NCBI RefSeq assembly: GCF_002102185.1 | Contig: NZ_LQOW01000003.1 | Location: 1-64,000, forward strand | Origin: Mycobacterium fragae | GTDB taxonomy: Bacteria; Actinomycetota; Actinomycetes; Mycobacteriales; Mycobacteriaceae | Direction: 5' to 3' | DNA: 64,000 nucleotides | Shown: positions 39,018 through 50,888 of the stretch, piece after piece | Layout: each line of letters begins with the position of its first letter | How positions within the stretch are numbered: position 1 is the stretch's first letter | The notes under the pieces: generated by a model | Databases searched by the model: none | Seen by the model: only the letters and a program-made list of their open reading frames with translations | Told to the model about the DNA's origin: nothing | Translations under genes and position numbers: made by a program

Positions 39018-40370
39018 ATGGCTGCGCTGTCGGCGGTGGTGTTCGCACTGAGCTGGTGGCTGGGGGCGTATCTGCTGGCCCGCGACCCACGCAAGCCCGC
39101 GCTTGTGCTGGCCTCCGTCGGGCTGTGTGGCTTCGCGGCCGTGGTTGCGCTGGACGCGGTGCGGCTCGTTGCGCACAGTGGCCTGCTCAGCCAGATCGAG
39201 ATCTACCTGGCGGCCGTCCCCGGTGTGGCGTGGTTCGCGGTGCTGCTCGAGCTCGCCCGGCCGTGCGACAGCTGGCGGGCCCGCACCGGTGAGCTGCTGC
39301 TGGTGGGCGCCGTCGCGGCGCTGACCCTGATCGGCGCGACGATGGCCGGCAGCGTCGACGGCCCGCTGCGGTTGGGCCATTGGGTGATGTTCGCGGTGAT
39401 ATCGCTTTCCACCCTCGGCGCCATGGCCAAGGCCCTGACCCGGCCCGCCCAGCCGATCCCGGTGGCCGGCCTTGTCGTGGTGGCGACGTTGTTCTTCGCG
39501 CTGAGCAACGCGATCCTGATCATTCCGCTGGGTCTGGTGCCCAGCTGGCTGGCGTTGGCGTCGACGGGATGCGACGTGCTGGCGCTCGGTATTGCGGTGG
39601 CCCTTTGGGATGCGTTCGACGAGGGTCAGGCGCTGCGCGCCGACATGCTGCGGTCGTTTTGGGGCGGCGTCGCGGTGGCGGTGCTGTTCGGCGGACAGGT
39701 GCTGGTCGGCATCGCGTTGACAGGCCCGCAGACCGCGCTGATGGTGCTGCTGTTCACCAGCTTGGCGATCGCGATCGACGTGCAGGTGCTTGCCGACCCG
39801 TTGGCCGGCATGCTGGACCGGATGGCGTTCTTCCGTTCGCCGGCATTGCGCGCCGATCGGGCGACGTTGCGGCGCACCGAATCCGCGCTGCCGCTGCGAT
39901 CGGCCGATCCGCTCGACGACGTCGACGACGACACATTCGCTCGGCTCACCCGCCGCGCGCTCGGCCACTACGGCGACCTCTCCAAGTTGGTGGCCAGCCC
40001 TCTGACCGCGCTGCCGGAGATCGACGAGCGGCTGGCCGCCCGCGGCGCGCCCGACCAGCCGCTGGAGCGGGCCATCGAACTCAAGGCTGTGCTGGCCGAC
40101 CGCATCGCGGCACTCAAGCCGCGCGACGGCGGCGACTTCGGCACCACCGAGGAGTGGCGCCACTACAACTCGCTCTATTTCCCCTACGTCGTCGGAGTGC
40201 GCGCCTACGCGCAGAACGCCACCGCTTCGGGCCTGGACCCAACAGCCCGACGGGCCTGGCAGTGGTTGGTCACCGAGGTGCCGCAGCGTTCGCTGCACAA
40301 CTGGCAGAACGCGGCCGCCCGGTTGATCGCCGCCGACCTGCGCGGACGCGTCACGGTACCCAGCAATTGA
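39018..40370 (+). CDS. Polytopic membrane protein with C-terminal cytosolic domain, uncharacterised
   Basis: 450 residues, not recognised. About eight to nine hydrophobic segments fill residues 1-265 (for example ALVLASVGLCGFAAVVAL, AVLFGGQVLVGIAL), then a soluble acidic and basic region follows with DDVDDDTFARLTRRALGHY and RDGGDFGTTEEWRHYNSLYFPY. The soluble part resembles regions found in some actinobacterial regulators fused to 7TM sensors, but no kinase motif is seen. It occupies the place where M. tuberculosis has PE_PGRS21. Start ATG is 32 bases after the prenyltransferase gene. Confidence 0.75.
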   Translation: MAALSAVVFALSWWLGAYLLARDPRKPALVLASVGLCGFAAVVALDAVRLVAHSGLLSQIEIYLAAVPGVAWFAVLLELARPCDSWRARTGELLLVGAVAALTLIGATMAGSVDGPLRLGHWVMFAVISLSTLGAMAKALTRPAQPIPVAGLVVVATLFFALSNAILIIPLGLVPSWLALASTGCDVLALGIAVALWDAFDEGQALRADMLRSFWGGVAVAVLFGGQVLVGIALTGPQTALMVLLFTSLAIAIDVQVLADPLAGMLDRMAFFRSPALRADRATLRRTESALPLRSADPLDDVDDDTFARLTRRALGHYGDLSKLVASPLTALPEIDERLAARGAPDQPLERAIELKAVLADRIAALKPRDGGDFGTTEEWRHYNSLYFPYVVGVRAYAQNATASGLDPTARRAWQWLVTEVPQRSLHNWQNAAARLIAADLRGRVTVPSN

Positions 40371-40510
40371 ACCGACGCGGGAATAGCCGCGTATTACACA
40401 CAAGTTGACCTGCGCATGGCAGTGCTTGGCAGTGTCATGTGTCGATCTGGCAATTACCAGACCGCAGGCTCAATGGTGTCCACCCGAACCGCATCCCCTA
40501 GGAGTTCGAC

Positions 40511-40930
40511 ATGACCGCTGTTTATGGTCTGCCAACCCGGCCCTTGTACGACTCGACCGATTCGTTGCTGCGCTTCGCCATGCGCGCCGACGCCACCCTT
40601 ACGGGGCTGGCGGGCCTGATCGTCGCGGCGGCGGCGGACCAGATCTCGTCGCTGACCGGGCTGAGCTCGGCCGCCGAATACGGCTTGGGCGCGTTCTTTG
40701 TGCTCTACGGGTTGGTGGTGTTCACCCTCGCGGCAGTACCCGACCTGCGTCGGGCCGGGATCGGCGTCGTCATCGCCAACGTCGTCTACACCGTGGCGGC
40801 GATCGCCGTCGTGGCCGCCGGTGCGCTGCCGCTGACTGTGGTGGGTGTCATCGCCACACTGGCCAGCGGTGTCTACACCGCCCTCTTCGCCTACCTGCAA
40901 TACCTCGGAGTGCGCCGACTGCCGGCGTGA
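40511..40930 (+). CDS. Four-helix integral membrane protein, uncharacterised
   Basis: 139 residues with four hydrophobic helices (LTGLAGLIVAAAA, FFVLYGLVVFTLAAV, VIANVVYTVAAIAVVAA, VIATLASGVYTALFAYLQY). AGGAG 6 bases before the ATG. It looks like small mycobacterial membrane proteins of unknown role. The 140-base gap before it has no clear promoter. An inverted repeat lies downstream. Confidence 0.75.
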   Translation: MTAVYGLPTRPLYDSTDSLLRFAMRADATLTGLAGLIVAAAADQISSLTGLSSAAEYGLGAFFVLYGLVVFTLAAVPDLRRAGIGVVIANVVYTVAAIAVVAAGALPLTVVGVIATLASGVYTALFAYLQYLGVRRLPA

Positions 40931-41009
40931 CTCCCTTCCCGCCGGTGCGGGGCGCTGCCGTCAGAGGTTGCGGTGGGTGGCCCCGCATCGGCTCGTTGCC
41001 CTTTCGCCC

Positions 41010-41061
41010 AACGTCGAGTTGTTGTTGAAATTTCGCGATTTTCGCCCAACAACTCGACGTT
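41010..41061. repeat. Perfect 15-base inverted repeat between convergent genes
   Basis: AACGTCGAGTTGTTG (41010-41024) and CAACAACTCGACGTT (41047-41061) enclose a 22-base AT-rich loop. The motif TTTCGCCCAAC occurs at both sides. It lies between two converging genes, so it could be a bidirectional terminator, but there is no U-tract; it may instead be a dispersed repeat. Confidence 0.85.
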
Positions 41062-41078
41062 CGCGCCGGGGGGAGGGG

Positions 41079-43296
<2,218 letters not shown>

Positions 43297-43300
43297 ACCC

Positions 43301-44740
43301 ATGGCTGCCGATTACCCCGATACCGCGAGCGGCGCCTACCGCGCGGTACTGCAGGTCATCGAGTCCGTCGAACCGCGCATCGCCGCTGCTACGCGCAAAG
43401 AGCTTGCCGACCAACGTGATTCGCTCAAGCTGATCGCCAGCGAGAACTACGCCTCGCTTGCGGTTCTGCTCACGATGGGCAGTTGGCTGTCGGACAAGTA
43501 CGCCGAGGGCACCATCGGGCACCGCTTCTACGCCGGCTGCCAAAACGTCGACACCGTCGAGGCCGTGGCCGCCGAGCACGCCCGCGAGCTGTTCGGCGCG
43601 CCCTACGCCTATGTCCAGCCGCACTCGGGTATCGACGCCAATCTCGTTGCCTACTGGGCCATTCTGGCCACCCGGGTGGAGGCGCCCGGCCTGGCCGACG
43701 CGGGCGTCAAGCACGTCAACGACCTCTCCGAAGCGGACTGGGAAGCGCTGCGGCACAAGCTGGGCAATCAGCGGCTGCTGGGCATGTCGCTGGATGCCGG
43801 GGGCCATCTCACGCACGGCTTTCGGCCCAATATCTCCGGCAAGATGTTCCATCAACGCAGCTACGGCACCGACCCGCAAACCGGGTTGCTGGATTACGAC
43901 GCGCTCGCCGCGGCGGCCCGGGAATTCAAGCCGCTGATCATCGTCGCCGGATACTCGGCCTACCCGCGGCGAATCAACTTCGCCGCGATGCGCGAGATCG
44001 CCGACGACGTGGGCGCCACCCTGATGGTCGACATGGCGCACTTCGCCGGGCTGGTTGCGGGCAAGGTGTTCACCGGAGACGAGGACCCGGTGCCGCACGC
44101 CCACGTCACCACCACCACAACGCACAAGTCGCTGCGCGGTCCGCGCGGTGGGCTGATCCTGGCCCAGCCGGAGTACGCCGATGCCGTCGACAAGGGCTGC
44201 CCGATGGTGCTGGGCGGCCCGCTGGCGCATGTCATGGCCGCCAAGGCGGTTGCCTTGGCCGAGGCTCGGCAGCCGGCGTTCCAGACCTATGCAAAGCGGA
44301 TCGCCGACAACGCCAAGGCGCTGGCCGAGGGCTTCCTCAGCCGGGGAGCGCGGCTGGTCACCGGTGGCACCGACAACCACATCGTGCTGCTCGACGTCAC
44401 GTCGTTCGGGCTGACCGGGCGTCAGGCTGAATCGGCACTGCTGGACGCCGGCGTCGTCACCAACCGCAACTCGATCCCGGCCGACCCGAACGGCGCCTGG
44501 TACACCAGCGGCATCCGGTTCGGCACTCCGGCGCTGACGTCGCGCGGCTTCGGCGCCGCCGACTTCGACCGGGTCGCCGAACTCGTGGTCGACGTGCTGA
44601 AGAACACCCAACCTGCTGCGGGAGCGCGCGGCACGTCCAAGGCGAAGTACACCTTGGCCGACGGCACCGCGCAGCGGGTGCGCGACGCGGCCGCCGAGCT
44701 GCTGGCCGCCAACCCGCTCTACCCGGGGCTGACGCTATAG
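43301..44740 (+). CDS. Serine hydroxymethyltransferase, long chlamydial-type
   Basis: 479 residues. A PLP enzyme with Lys276 in [15 protein letters not shown], the SHMT core [12 protein letters not shown], and [14 protein letters not shown]. Residues about 123-158 ([30 protein letters not shown]) are an insertion absent from ordinary GlyA and typical of the chlamydial-type SHMT group. It would interconvert serine and glycine with tetrahydrofolate. It lies 52 bases upstream of canonical glyA. Sequence between the two differs throughout, so this is not a recent duplication. Absent at this locus in M. tuberculosis, from memory. Confidence 0.88.
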   Translation: MAADYPDTASGAYRAVLQVIESVEPRIAAATRKELADQRDSLKLIASENYASLAVLLTMGSWLSDKYAEGTIGHRFYAGCQNVDTVEAVAAEHARELFGAPYAYVQPHSGIDANLVAYWAILATRVEAPGLADAGVKHVNDLSEADWEALRHKLGNQRLLGMSLDAGGHLTHGFRPNISGKMFHQRSYGTDPQTGLLDYDALAAAAREFKPLIIVAGYSAYPRRINFAAMREIADDVGATLMVDMAHFAGLVAGKVFTGDEDPVPHAHVTTTTTHKSLRGPRGGLILAQPEYADAVDKGCPMVLGGPLAHVMAAKAVALAEARQPAFQTYAKRIADNAKALAEGFLSRGARLVTGGTDNHIVLLDVTSFGLTGRQAESALLDAGVVTNRNSIPADPNGAWYTSGIRFGTPALTSRGFGAADFDRVAELVVDVLKNTQPAAGARGTSKAKYTLADGTAQRVRDAAAELLAANPLYPGLTL

Positions 44741-44792
44741 CGGGCCGGACGTGGCCCACACTTCGTCGGCGCCGCATGCCAGACTGGCCGTC

Positions 44793-46112
44793 GTGACCGC
44801 CTCACCCGATACCCGCACCGCCGCGTCTGTGCTGTCCGCCCCGCTCGCGGAGGTCGATCCCGACATCGCCGAGCTGCTCGACAAGGAGTTGGGGCGCCAG
44901 CGCGACACGCTGGAGATGATCGCGTCGGAGAACTTCGTGCCGCGCTCGGTGCTGCAGACCCAGGGCAGCGTACTGACCAACAAGTACGCGGAGGGGTTGC
45001 CCGGGCGCCGCTACTACGGCGGTTGCGAGCACGTCGACGTCGTCGAGAACATCGCGCGCGACCGCGCGAAAGCATTGTTCGGGGCGGAGTTCGCCAACGT
45101 CCAGCCGCATTCGGGCGCGCAGGCCAACGCCGCGGTGCTGGCTGCGTTGATGTCGCCGGGGGAGCGGCTGCTCGGCCTGGACCTGGCCAACGGCGGCCAT
45201 CTGACCCACGGCATGCGGCTCAACTTCTCCGGAAAGCTCTACGACGTCGGTTTCTACGGCGTCGACCCCACCACGCACCTGATCGACATGGACGCCGTGC
45301 GCGCCAGTGCGCTGGAATTTCGCCCGAAGGTGATCATCGCCGGCTGGTCGGCTTATCCCCGGATTCTGGACTTCGCGGCGTTCCGGGCGATCGCCGACGA
45401 GGTCGATGCCAAGCTCTGGGTGGACATGGCGCACTTCGCAGGGATGGTCGCGGTGGGCCTGCACCCGTCGCCGGTGCCGCACGCCGATGTGGTGTCCACC
45501 ACCGTGCACAAGACGCTTGGCGGCGCGCGCTCCGGCATGATCCTGGGCAGGCAGGAATACGCCAAGGCGATCAACTCCGCGGTGTTCCCGGGCCAGCAGG
45601 GCGGGCCGCTGATGCACGTCATCGCCGGCAAGGCGGTCGCACTCAAGATCGCCACCACGCCAGAGTTCGCCGACCGTCAGCAACGCACCCTCTCCGGGGC
45701 ACGGATCATCGCCGAACGGCTGCTGGCCGCCGACGTGGCCAAGGCCGGCGTGTCGGTGGTCAGCGGCGGCACCGACGTCCACCTGGTGCTCGTCGACCTG
45801 CGTAACTCGCCGCTGGACGGCAAGGCGGCGGAGGATCTGCTGCACCAGATCGGCATCACCGTCAACCGCAACGCCGTCCCCAACGACCCGCGCCCCCCGA
45901 TGGTGACCTCGGGTCTGCGGGTGGGCACGCCGGCACTGGCCACCCGTGGCTTCGGGGACGCGGAGTTCAGCGACGTCGCCGACATCATCGGCACCGCGCT
46001 GGCGGCAGGGGGTTCGGCCGACATCCCCGCGCTACGCGCGCGGGTCACCCGTCTGACCAGGGAGTTTCCGCTTTACGAGGGCCTGGAAGACTGGACTTTG
46101 GTCGATCGCTGA
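44793..46112 (+). CDS. glyA1: Serine hydroxymethyltransferase GlyA1
   Basis: 439 residues from GTG 44793; a GTG at 44829 gives a product starting near the M. tuberculosis start (426 residues). It has the canonical SHMT motifs: [23 protein letters not shown], and [12 protein letters not shown] with PLP Lys240. It converts serine to glycine and provides one-carbon units. Recalled Rv1093 sequence aligns along the full length. Neither start has a good ribosome binding site, and readthrough from the upstream SHMT is likely. Confidence 0.93.
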   Translation: MTASPDTRTAASVLSAPLAEVDPDIAELLDKELGRQRDTLEMIASENFVPRSVLQTQGSVLTNKYAEGLPGRRYYGGCEHVDVVENIARDRAKALFGAEFANVQPHSGAQANAAVLAALMSPGERLLGLDLANGGHLTHGMRLNFSGKLYDVGFYGVDPTTHLIDMDAVRASALEFRPKVIIAGWSAYPRILDFAAFRAIADEVDAKLWVDMAHFAGMVAVGLHPSPVPHADVVSTTVHKTLGGARSGMILGRQEYAKAINSAVFPGQQGGPLMHVIAGKAVALKIATTPEFADRQQRTLSGARIIAERLLAADVAKAGVSVVSGGTDVHLVLVDLRNSPLDGKAAEDLLHQIGITVNRNAVPNDPRPPMVTSGLRVGTPALATRGFGDAEFSDVADIIGTALAAGGSADIPALRARVTRLTREFPLYEGLEDWTLVDR

Positions 46113-46151
46113 CGCGCCGTCGCCCAATTTCACGAAACCTGTTACGCAAGT

Positions 46152-46157
46152 TACAGT
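46152..46157 (+). promoter_or_regulatory. -10 box of a leaderless promoter for desA2
   Basis: TACAGT lies 7 bases before the ATG at 46165 in an AT-rich stretch; no ribosome binding site is seen. Confidence 0.55.
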
Positions 46158-46164
46158 TACTTTT

Positions 46165-46992
46165 ATGGCAATCAAACCTGTCGCTAACGCATTGACCCAG
46201 GAGCTCGAGCCGGTCGTCGAAGCGAACATGGACCGCCACCTCAACACCGAGGACCTCTGGTTCGCTCACGATTACGTGCCGTTCGACCGGGGCGAGAACT
46301 TCGCCTTCCTCGGCGGACGCGATTGGGACCCGTCCCAGGCCACGTTGCCCCGGGTTTTCACCGACGCCTGCGAGATTCTGCTGCTGGTCAAGGACAACCT
46401 GTCCGGTCATCACCGCGAGTTCGTCGAGCACTTCATCCTCGAGGAGTGGTGGGGGCGCTGGATCGGCCGGTGGACCGCCGAGGAGCACCTGCACGCCATC
46501 GCGCTGCGGGAGTACCTCGTGGTGACCCGGGAGGTGGATCCGACCGCGAACGAAGAGGCCCGAGTCGAGTATGTGATGAAGGGCTACCGGGCCGACCACT
46601 ACAGCCAGATCGAAACCTTGGTGTACATGGCGTTCACCGAGCGCACGCACGCCGTTTTCTGTCGCAACCTGGCCGCGCAGCTCGAGGAGCCCATCTTGGC
46701 CGGTCTCATCGATCGGATCGCCAGAGACGAGACGCGCCACGAGCTGTTCTTCTCGAACCTCGTCGAGCACTGCCTTGGCTACGCGCGTGACGAGACGATC
46801 GCGGCGATCGCCGCCCGCGCCGCCGAGCTCCATGTCGTCGGAGCCGACATCGACGCGTACCAAGACAAGGTGCAGAACGTCGCCGAGGCAGGCATTTTCG
46901 GCCCGGAGCAACTGCGCCAAGCGATCTCCGAGCGCATCACCGAATGGGGATTGGCCGAGCAGCCCGAACTGAAGCAGTTCGTCATCGGCTAG
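46165..46992 (+). CDS. desA2: Acyl-ACP desaturase-like protein DesA2
   Basis: 275 residues, identical in length to Rv1094. It has the ferritin-like di-iron fold with the ligand helices ELVKD-type and TAEEHLHAIALREY, then IARDETRHELFFSNL. Family enzymes insert a double bond in acyl chains attached to ACP; DesA2 is required for mycolic acid synthesis in M. smegmatis, by published work. The first motif is EEHLH where typical plant desaturases have EENRH, as in mycobacterial DesA2. Confidence 0.93.
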   Translation: MAIKPVANALTQELEPVVEANMDRHLNTEDLWFAHDYVPFDRGENFAFLGGRDWDPSQATLPRVFTDACEILLLVKDNLSGHHREFVEHFILEEWWGRWIGRWTAEEHLHAIALREYLVVTREVDPTANEEARVEYVMKGYRADHYSQIETLVYMAFTERTHAVFCRNLAAQLEEPILAGLIDRIARDETRHELFFSNLVEHCLGYARDETIAAIAARAAELHVVGADIDAYQDKVQNVAEAGIFGPEQLRQAISERITEWGLAEQPELKQFVIG

Positions 46993-47039
46993 CCGGCTCG
47001 TCACGGCGCGCCTGCACGGTTGACCCGCGCGGGCGAGGG

Positions 47040-47045
47040 TAGCGT
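47040..47045 (+). promoter_or_regulatory. -10 box of a leaderless promoter for phoAT-phoH2
   Basis: TAGCGT lies 8 bases before the ATG at 47054, which supports transcription starting at the small phoAT ORF. Confidence 0.5.
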
Positions 47046-47053
47046 CATATCCG

Positions 47054-47191
47054 ATGGCTAGCGACATGCTCTGCTGTCTAGACGGCACCTCTTGTCACGA
47101 CTACGTCGGGACCGGCCCCGGTCCTGGTGCCGCCGCCCCGCCGAATCACCTGCGCGGGGCCGCGCGGGCTCGAGGAGCGCTCCGTGACTGA
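47054..47191 (+). CDS. phoAT: PhoAT, small protein overlapping phoH2
   Basis: 45 residues (begins [19 protein letters not shown], ends GALRD). It has four Cys in the first 15 residues and an Arg/Ala-rich end. The stop overlaps the phoH2 start region by 8 bases in another frame. Published work on mycobacterial PhoH2 describes a short upstream, overlapping gene, phoAT, which reduces PhoH2 toxicity. Identification here is by position and overlap. Confidence 0.65.
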   Translation: MASDMLCCLDGTSCHDYVGTGPGPGAAAPPNHLRGAARARGALRD

Positions 47192-48491
47192 TATCCGGAC
47201 GTATGTGCTCGACACCTCCGTGTTGTTGTCGGATCCGTGGGCCTGCACCCGATTCGCCGAGCACGATGTGGTGGTTCCCCTGGTCGTGATCAGCGAACTC
47301 GAAGCCAAGCGCTATCACCACGAGCTGGGCTGGTTCGCTCGTCAGGCATTGCGGTTGTTCGACGACCTTCGGCTGGAGCACGGACGGCTTGACTTGCCTA
47401 TTCCGGTTGGGACGCAGGGCGGTACGCTGCATGTCGAACTGAACCACAGTGATCCGGCCGTGTTGCCGGCAGGGTTTCGAACGGACACCAACGACTCTCG
47501 GATTCTCAGTTGCGCCGCCAACCTCGCCGCGGAAGGCAAGCGAGTCACGTTGGTGAGCAAGGATATTCCATTGCGAGTCAAGGCCGGTGCGGTCGGCCTG
47601 GCCGCCGACGAGTATCACGCACAAGACGTCATCATCTCCGGTTGGACCGGGATGGCCGAGATCGAAGCCGCGGCCGAGGACATCGATGCGCTGTTCGCCG
47701 AGGGCGAGGTCGACTTGGCGGCGGCCCGAGACCTGCCCTGCCACACCGGGATCCGGCTGCTCGGCGGCAGCTCGCATGCGCTCGGGCGCGTCAACGCGCA
47801 CAAGCGCGTCCAACTGGTACGCGGTGACCGCGAGGCATTCGGGCTGCGCGGCCGCTCCGCCGAGCAGCGGGTGGCGCTGGACCTACTGCTCGACGAATCG
47901 GTGGGCATCGTGTCGCTGGGCGGCAAAGCTGGCACCGGCAAGTCGGCGTTGGCATTGTGCGCGGGGCTGGAAGCCGTGCTGGAGCGGCAGACCCACCGCA
48001 AGGTGGTGGTCTTCCGGCCGCTGTATGCGGTCGGCGGCCAGGAGCTGGGCTACCTGCCCGGCAGCGAGAGCGACAAGATGGGCCCGTGGGCGCAGGCGGT
48101 ATTCGACACCCTGGAAGGCCTGGCCAGCCCGGCGGTGCTTGACGAAGTGCTTGCGCGCGGCATGCTCGAGGTGCTGCCGCTGACCCATATCCGGGGCCGC
48201 TCATTGCACGACTCGTTCGTCATCGTCGACGAGGCGCAGTCGCTGGAACGCAACGTGCTACTGACCGTGCTGTCGCGGCTCGGTGCGGGCTCGCGGGTGG
48301 TGTTGACCCACGACGTCGCTCAGCGTGACAACCTGCGCGTCGGCCGCCACGACGGGGTCGCGGCGGTGATCGAGAAGCTCAAGGGGCACCCGCTTTTCGC
48401 ACACATCACGCTCCTGCGCAGCGAACGCTCGCCGATCGCCGCGCTGGTCACCGAGATGTTGGAGGAGATCAGCCGGGCACCGCTGCCCTAG
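47184..48491 (+). CDS. phoH2: PhoH2, PIN-domain RNase fused to PhoH ATPase
   Basis: 435 residues from GTG 47184, preceded by GAGGAG. Residues 1-150 form a PIN nuclease: Asp10 (YVLDTSVLL), Glu38, and DTNDSRIL with its acidic pair at 101-104. Residues about 215-430 form a PhoH-type ATPase: GGKAGTGKS at 246-254 and VIVDEAQSL as Walker B. M. tuberculosis PhoH2 (Rv1095) is an ATP-dependent RNA helicase/RNase. Conserved nearly residue by residue in recalled sequence. Confidence 0.95.
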   Translation: MTDIRTYVLDTSVLLSDPWACTRFAEHDVVVPLVVISELEAKRYHHELGWFARQALRLFDDLRLEHGRLDLPIPVGTQGGTLHVELNHSDPAVLPAGFRTDTNDSRILSCAANLAAEGKRVTLVSKDIPLRVKAGAVGLAADEYHAQDVIISGWTGMAEIEAAAEDIDALFAEGEVDLAAARDLPCHTGIRLLGGSSHALGRVNAHKRVQLVRGDREAFGLRGRSAEQRVALDLLLDESVGIVSLGGKAGTGKSALALCAGLEAVLERQTHRKVVVFRPLYAVGGQELGYLPGSESDKMGPWAQAVFDTLEGLASPAVLDEVLARGMLEVLPLTHIRGRSLHDSFVIVDEAQSLERNVLLTVLSRLGAGSRVVLTHDVAQRDNLRVGRHDGVAAVIEKLKGHPLFAHITLLRSERSPIAALVTEMLEEISRAPLP

Positions 48492-48510
48492 TGTTCGTCC
48501 CCCGCTTCGG

Positions 48511-48516
48511 TAGGCT
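48511..48516 (+). promoter_or_regulatory. -10 box of a leaderless promoter for the deacetylase gene
   Basis: TAGGCT lies 6 bases before the GTG at 48523. No ribosome binding site is present. Confidence 0.5.
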
Positions 48517-48522
48517 TCGGGC

Positions 48523-49407
48523 GTGCCGAGACGACCGGACACCCAGGTGCTGCGGTACTGGCGCACGGTTGCCGGTGTCGTGGCCGGCGCCGCCGTCGTC
48601 GCGATCGGCGCATTCACCGGGCACGTCAGGCTCGCCGAAGCTGACGACGTCGTCGACTGCTCGAAAGTCAAGTGCGTGGCGTTGACGTTTGACGACGGGC
48701 CCACCCCGTTCACCGACCGACTGCTGGGCATCCTGAACGACAACAACGCCAAGGCGACGTTCTTCGAGATCGGCAACAAGGTCGCCGCCAACCCGGCCGG
48801 CGCCAAGCGGGTCGTCGACGCCGGCATGGAGATCGGCAACCATACCTGGGAACACCCGAACATGACGACGCTCCCACCGGCCGATGTTCCCGGCCAGTTG
48901 TCCAAGGCCAACGACGCGATCGCCGCCGCCACCGGCGTGCGGCCGAAACTGTGGCGGCCTCCCGGCGGCCTGACCGACGCGGCGGTGAACCAGCAAGCCG
49001 CAAACGCCGGTCTGGCCGGAATCCTTTGGGACGTCATCCCGTACGACTGGATCAACGACTCGAACACGGCAGCCAGCAGATACCTGCTCATGACGCAGAT
49101 CAAGCCGGGTTCGGTGGTGTTGCTTCACGACACCTACTCCAGCACAGTCGATCTGGTCTACCAGTTCATTCCCGTGCTCAAGGCCAACAACTATCACCTG
49201 GTGACCGTCAGCCAGTTGCTCGGGCCGCGAGCGCCCGGCAGTGTCTACGGCAGCCGTGACAACGGGCCTGCGGCCAACGCCCTGCGAGACGTTCCCCCGT
49301 CTGATATCCCGTCGCTGCCCAACACACCGTCACCCAGGCCGATGCCCAACTTCCCGATCACCGACATCCCGGGCCAGAACTCAGGCGGATCCAACAACGG
49401 CGCCTGA
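48523..49407 (+). CDS. Secreted polysaccharide deacetylase, NodB family (Rv1096-like)
   Basis: 294 residues. A signal or anchor segment (TVAGVVAGAAVVAIGAF) precedes the NodB domain: ALTFDDGPT at 53-61 with the catalytic base and metal Asp, HTWEH at 107-111 with metal His residues, RPPGG, and VLLHDTY. The C-terminal 45 residues are Pro/Asn-rich. Known orthologue Rv1096 deacetylates peptidoglycan. Acts in the envelope. Confidence 0.9.
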   Translation: MPRRPDTQVLRYWRTVAGVVAGAAVVAIGAFTGHVRLAEADDVVDCSKVKCVALTFDDGPTPFTDRLLGILNDNNAKATFFEIGNKVAANPAGAKRVVDAGMEIGNHTWEHPNMTTLPPADVPGQLSKANDAIAAATGVRPKLWRPPGGLTDAAVNQQAANAGLAGILWDVIPYDWINDSNTAASRYLLMTQIKPGSVVLLHDTYSSTVDLVYQFIPVLKANNYHLVTVSQLLGPRAPGSVYGSRDNGPAANALRDVPPSDIPSLPNTPSPRPMPNFPITDIPGQNSGGSNNGA

Positions 49408-49420
49408 CCGCCGAGCGACC

Positions 49421-50392
49421 TCAAGTCGTGGTGATCTTCAGCGCCCCAATCACTTTGTCGATGGTGGCCCGGGCATCCGCGTCGCCAATCGGCGATGCGC
49501 CCAGGAAGAACGTGACGGGCTTGGTCTTGACCGCGATGATCGTGACGGAGTCGCCTTTCACGTTGCGTGAGGTATCGCCGATCGTCACGTCGGCGTCCAC
49601 CCGGGCGGCTTCGATGCCGTCGACAGTTGTCGACGACGTATGCGTCGGGCCCAGCGTGGGCGAGACGTCTGCGTAACCGGGACCGTTGGACACACAGGTC
49701 ATCAACTTCGATGCTTGATCGGCGACGTTCATGCTGGTGACGAAGTTGGTAATCGCGACCTCTGCCTGCATGACCCACTGTTGGGCATCGGGCACCTCTT
49801 TGGCCACGCCCACCGCGTCGATGGCGTTCGGGAGCGAGTTGTCGGCGAACGGCGTCCATCCGGGGGCCGCGCTGATCGGGAACGACAGCGCGCCCGCGCT
49901 GACATCGTTGCCGCTGGGCTCCTCACCCGCGGACACATTGGGTGTGCAGTCGGTCGCGGTCTGTTTGGAATTGCTCGGCGCCGACGTCGGAGCGCTTGTC
50001 GTCGCCGACGGCGCGGACTTGGTCGGCTTGTTTTCCTTGCCGACGTTGACCACCAGGATCACCGCCAGTGCGATGACGGCCAGCACCGCGATGCCCGCGA
50101 CAATCAACCAGGGCAGTTTCGAACGTGGCCCCTGCGGCGGTGGCCCTCCGGGATAGGGTCCGGGCGCCCAGCCGGGCGGAAACTGCTGGCCGGGTTGGGG
50201 ATACTGCGGAGGCGGATAGGGATACGGGCCACCGGGCGGATAAGGGTACTGCCCACCCGGCGGCGGACCGCTCTGCTGCGGACCGCCCTGCTGCGGACCG
50301 CCCTGCTGCGGGCCGCCCCAATATGGGCCTTGCCCATACGGATTCGTACCGGAGGGATCCTGACCGTAGGGTCCGCCGGGAGGAGTCGTCAT
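49421..50392 (-). CDS. Pro/Gly/Gln-rich membrane-anchored protein (Rv1097c-like)
   Basis: 323 residues from ATG 50392. The first 100 residues are a Gly/Pro/Gln/Tyr-rich cytosolic segment containing three GPQQ-type units, then one membrane helix (LPWLIVAGIAVLAVIALAVILVV), a Thr/Ser linker and an extracytoplasmic domain of about 150 residues with two Cys. The exported domain resembles those of LpqN/LpqT-like mycobacterial proteins. Function unknown. Rv1097c is shorter (293), the difference being in the repeats. It is probably the last gene of the glpX-fumC transcript. Confidence 0.82.
   Translation of the reverse strand: MTTPPGGPYGQDPSGTNPYGQGPYWGGPQQGGPQQGGPQQSGPPPGGQYPYPPGGPYPYPPPQYPQPGQQFPPGWAPGPYPGGPPPQGPRSKLPWLIVAGIAVLAVIALAVILVVNVGKENKPTKSAPSATTSAPTSAPSNSKQTATDCTPNVSAGEEPSGNDVSAGALSFPISAAPGWTPFADNSLPNAIDAVGVAKEVPDAQQWVMQAEVAITNFVTSMNVADQASKLMTCVSNGPGYADVSPTLGPTHTSSTTVDGIEAARVDADVTIGDTSRNVKGDSVTIIAVKTKPVTFFLGASPIGDADARATIDKVIGALKITTT
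50271..50315. repeat. Three tandem 15-base units in coding sequence
   Basis: CTCTGCTGCGGACCG, CCCTGCTGCGGACCG, CCCTGCTGCGGGCCG: they encode the Gly-Pro-Gln-Gln repeats of the protein above on the minus strand. Slippage here would change the length of the N-terminal tail. Confidence 0.9.
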
Positions 50393-50411
50393 TGCTGAAT
50401 CACACTCACTT

Positions 50412-50888
50412 TCATCGGCCACCTTCCTGACCGGGTAGCTCACCCGCCGCGGCGAAGGCCATCAGCTCGCTGCGGCCGATCTGGCTGATCAGACTGGCGG
50501 AGTCGAAGTAGATGCGCTCGTTGATGATTCGATCGCCGTCGAAGAAGAACACCGCGATGATTGGGACCCGGAACGCCTTGCCGGTGGGCGGCAGGCCATA
50601 GAACTCACCGAGATTGGTGCCCAGCAAGTCGAATTCGGTGATGATCGCGTCGTCGGCGACGTGGTAGCGCACGTTGTCGTGGCGCTGGTCGGGGAAGGCG
50701 GTGCGCGTGGTCCGGTAGTAGCCCATCACCTCGTCGTCACCGTCGAAGACCTGCCCGGTGGCCATGATCTCGTAATGCGGGTGCCCGTTGAATGTCGCCA
50801 GTGTCCGGTCGAATTCCTTGGTCACTTCGGTGTTCATGTGCTCTTCGATGGTCGCCAGGCGGCGTCGCCGAAGCTCGTCGCTGATCAT
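50412..50888 (-). CDS. SnoaL-like/NTF2-fold protein
   Basis: 158 residues. [30 protein letters not shown] and [19 protein letters not shown] are characteristic of SnoaL-like ester-cyclase-type proteins, small hydrophobic-pocket folds. The ATG overlaps the fumC stop (ATGA). There is no recalled counterpart between fumC and Rv1097c in M. tuberculosis. No reaction can be assigned. Confidence 0.82.
   Translation of the reverse strand: MISDELRRRRLATIEEHMNTEVTKEFDRTLATFNGHPHYEIMATGQVFDGDDEVMGYYRTTRTAFPDQRHDNVRYHVADDAIITEFDLLGTNLGEFYGLPPTGKAFRVPIIAVFFFDGDRIINERIYFDSASLISQIGRSELMAFAAAGELPGQEGGR

Noticed and set aside
38895..40403. 502-codon minus-strand frame opposite the membrane protein
   Set aside because: Gln/Arg/His-rich shadow produced by high-GC third positions; the plus strand encodes membrane helices.
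50271..50315. Possible CRISPR-like or regulatory tandem repeat
   Set aside because: Three 15-base units with no spacers, in frame and explained by Gly-Pro-Gln-Gln repeats.
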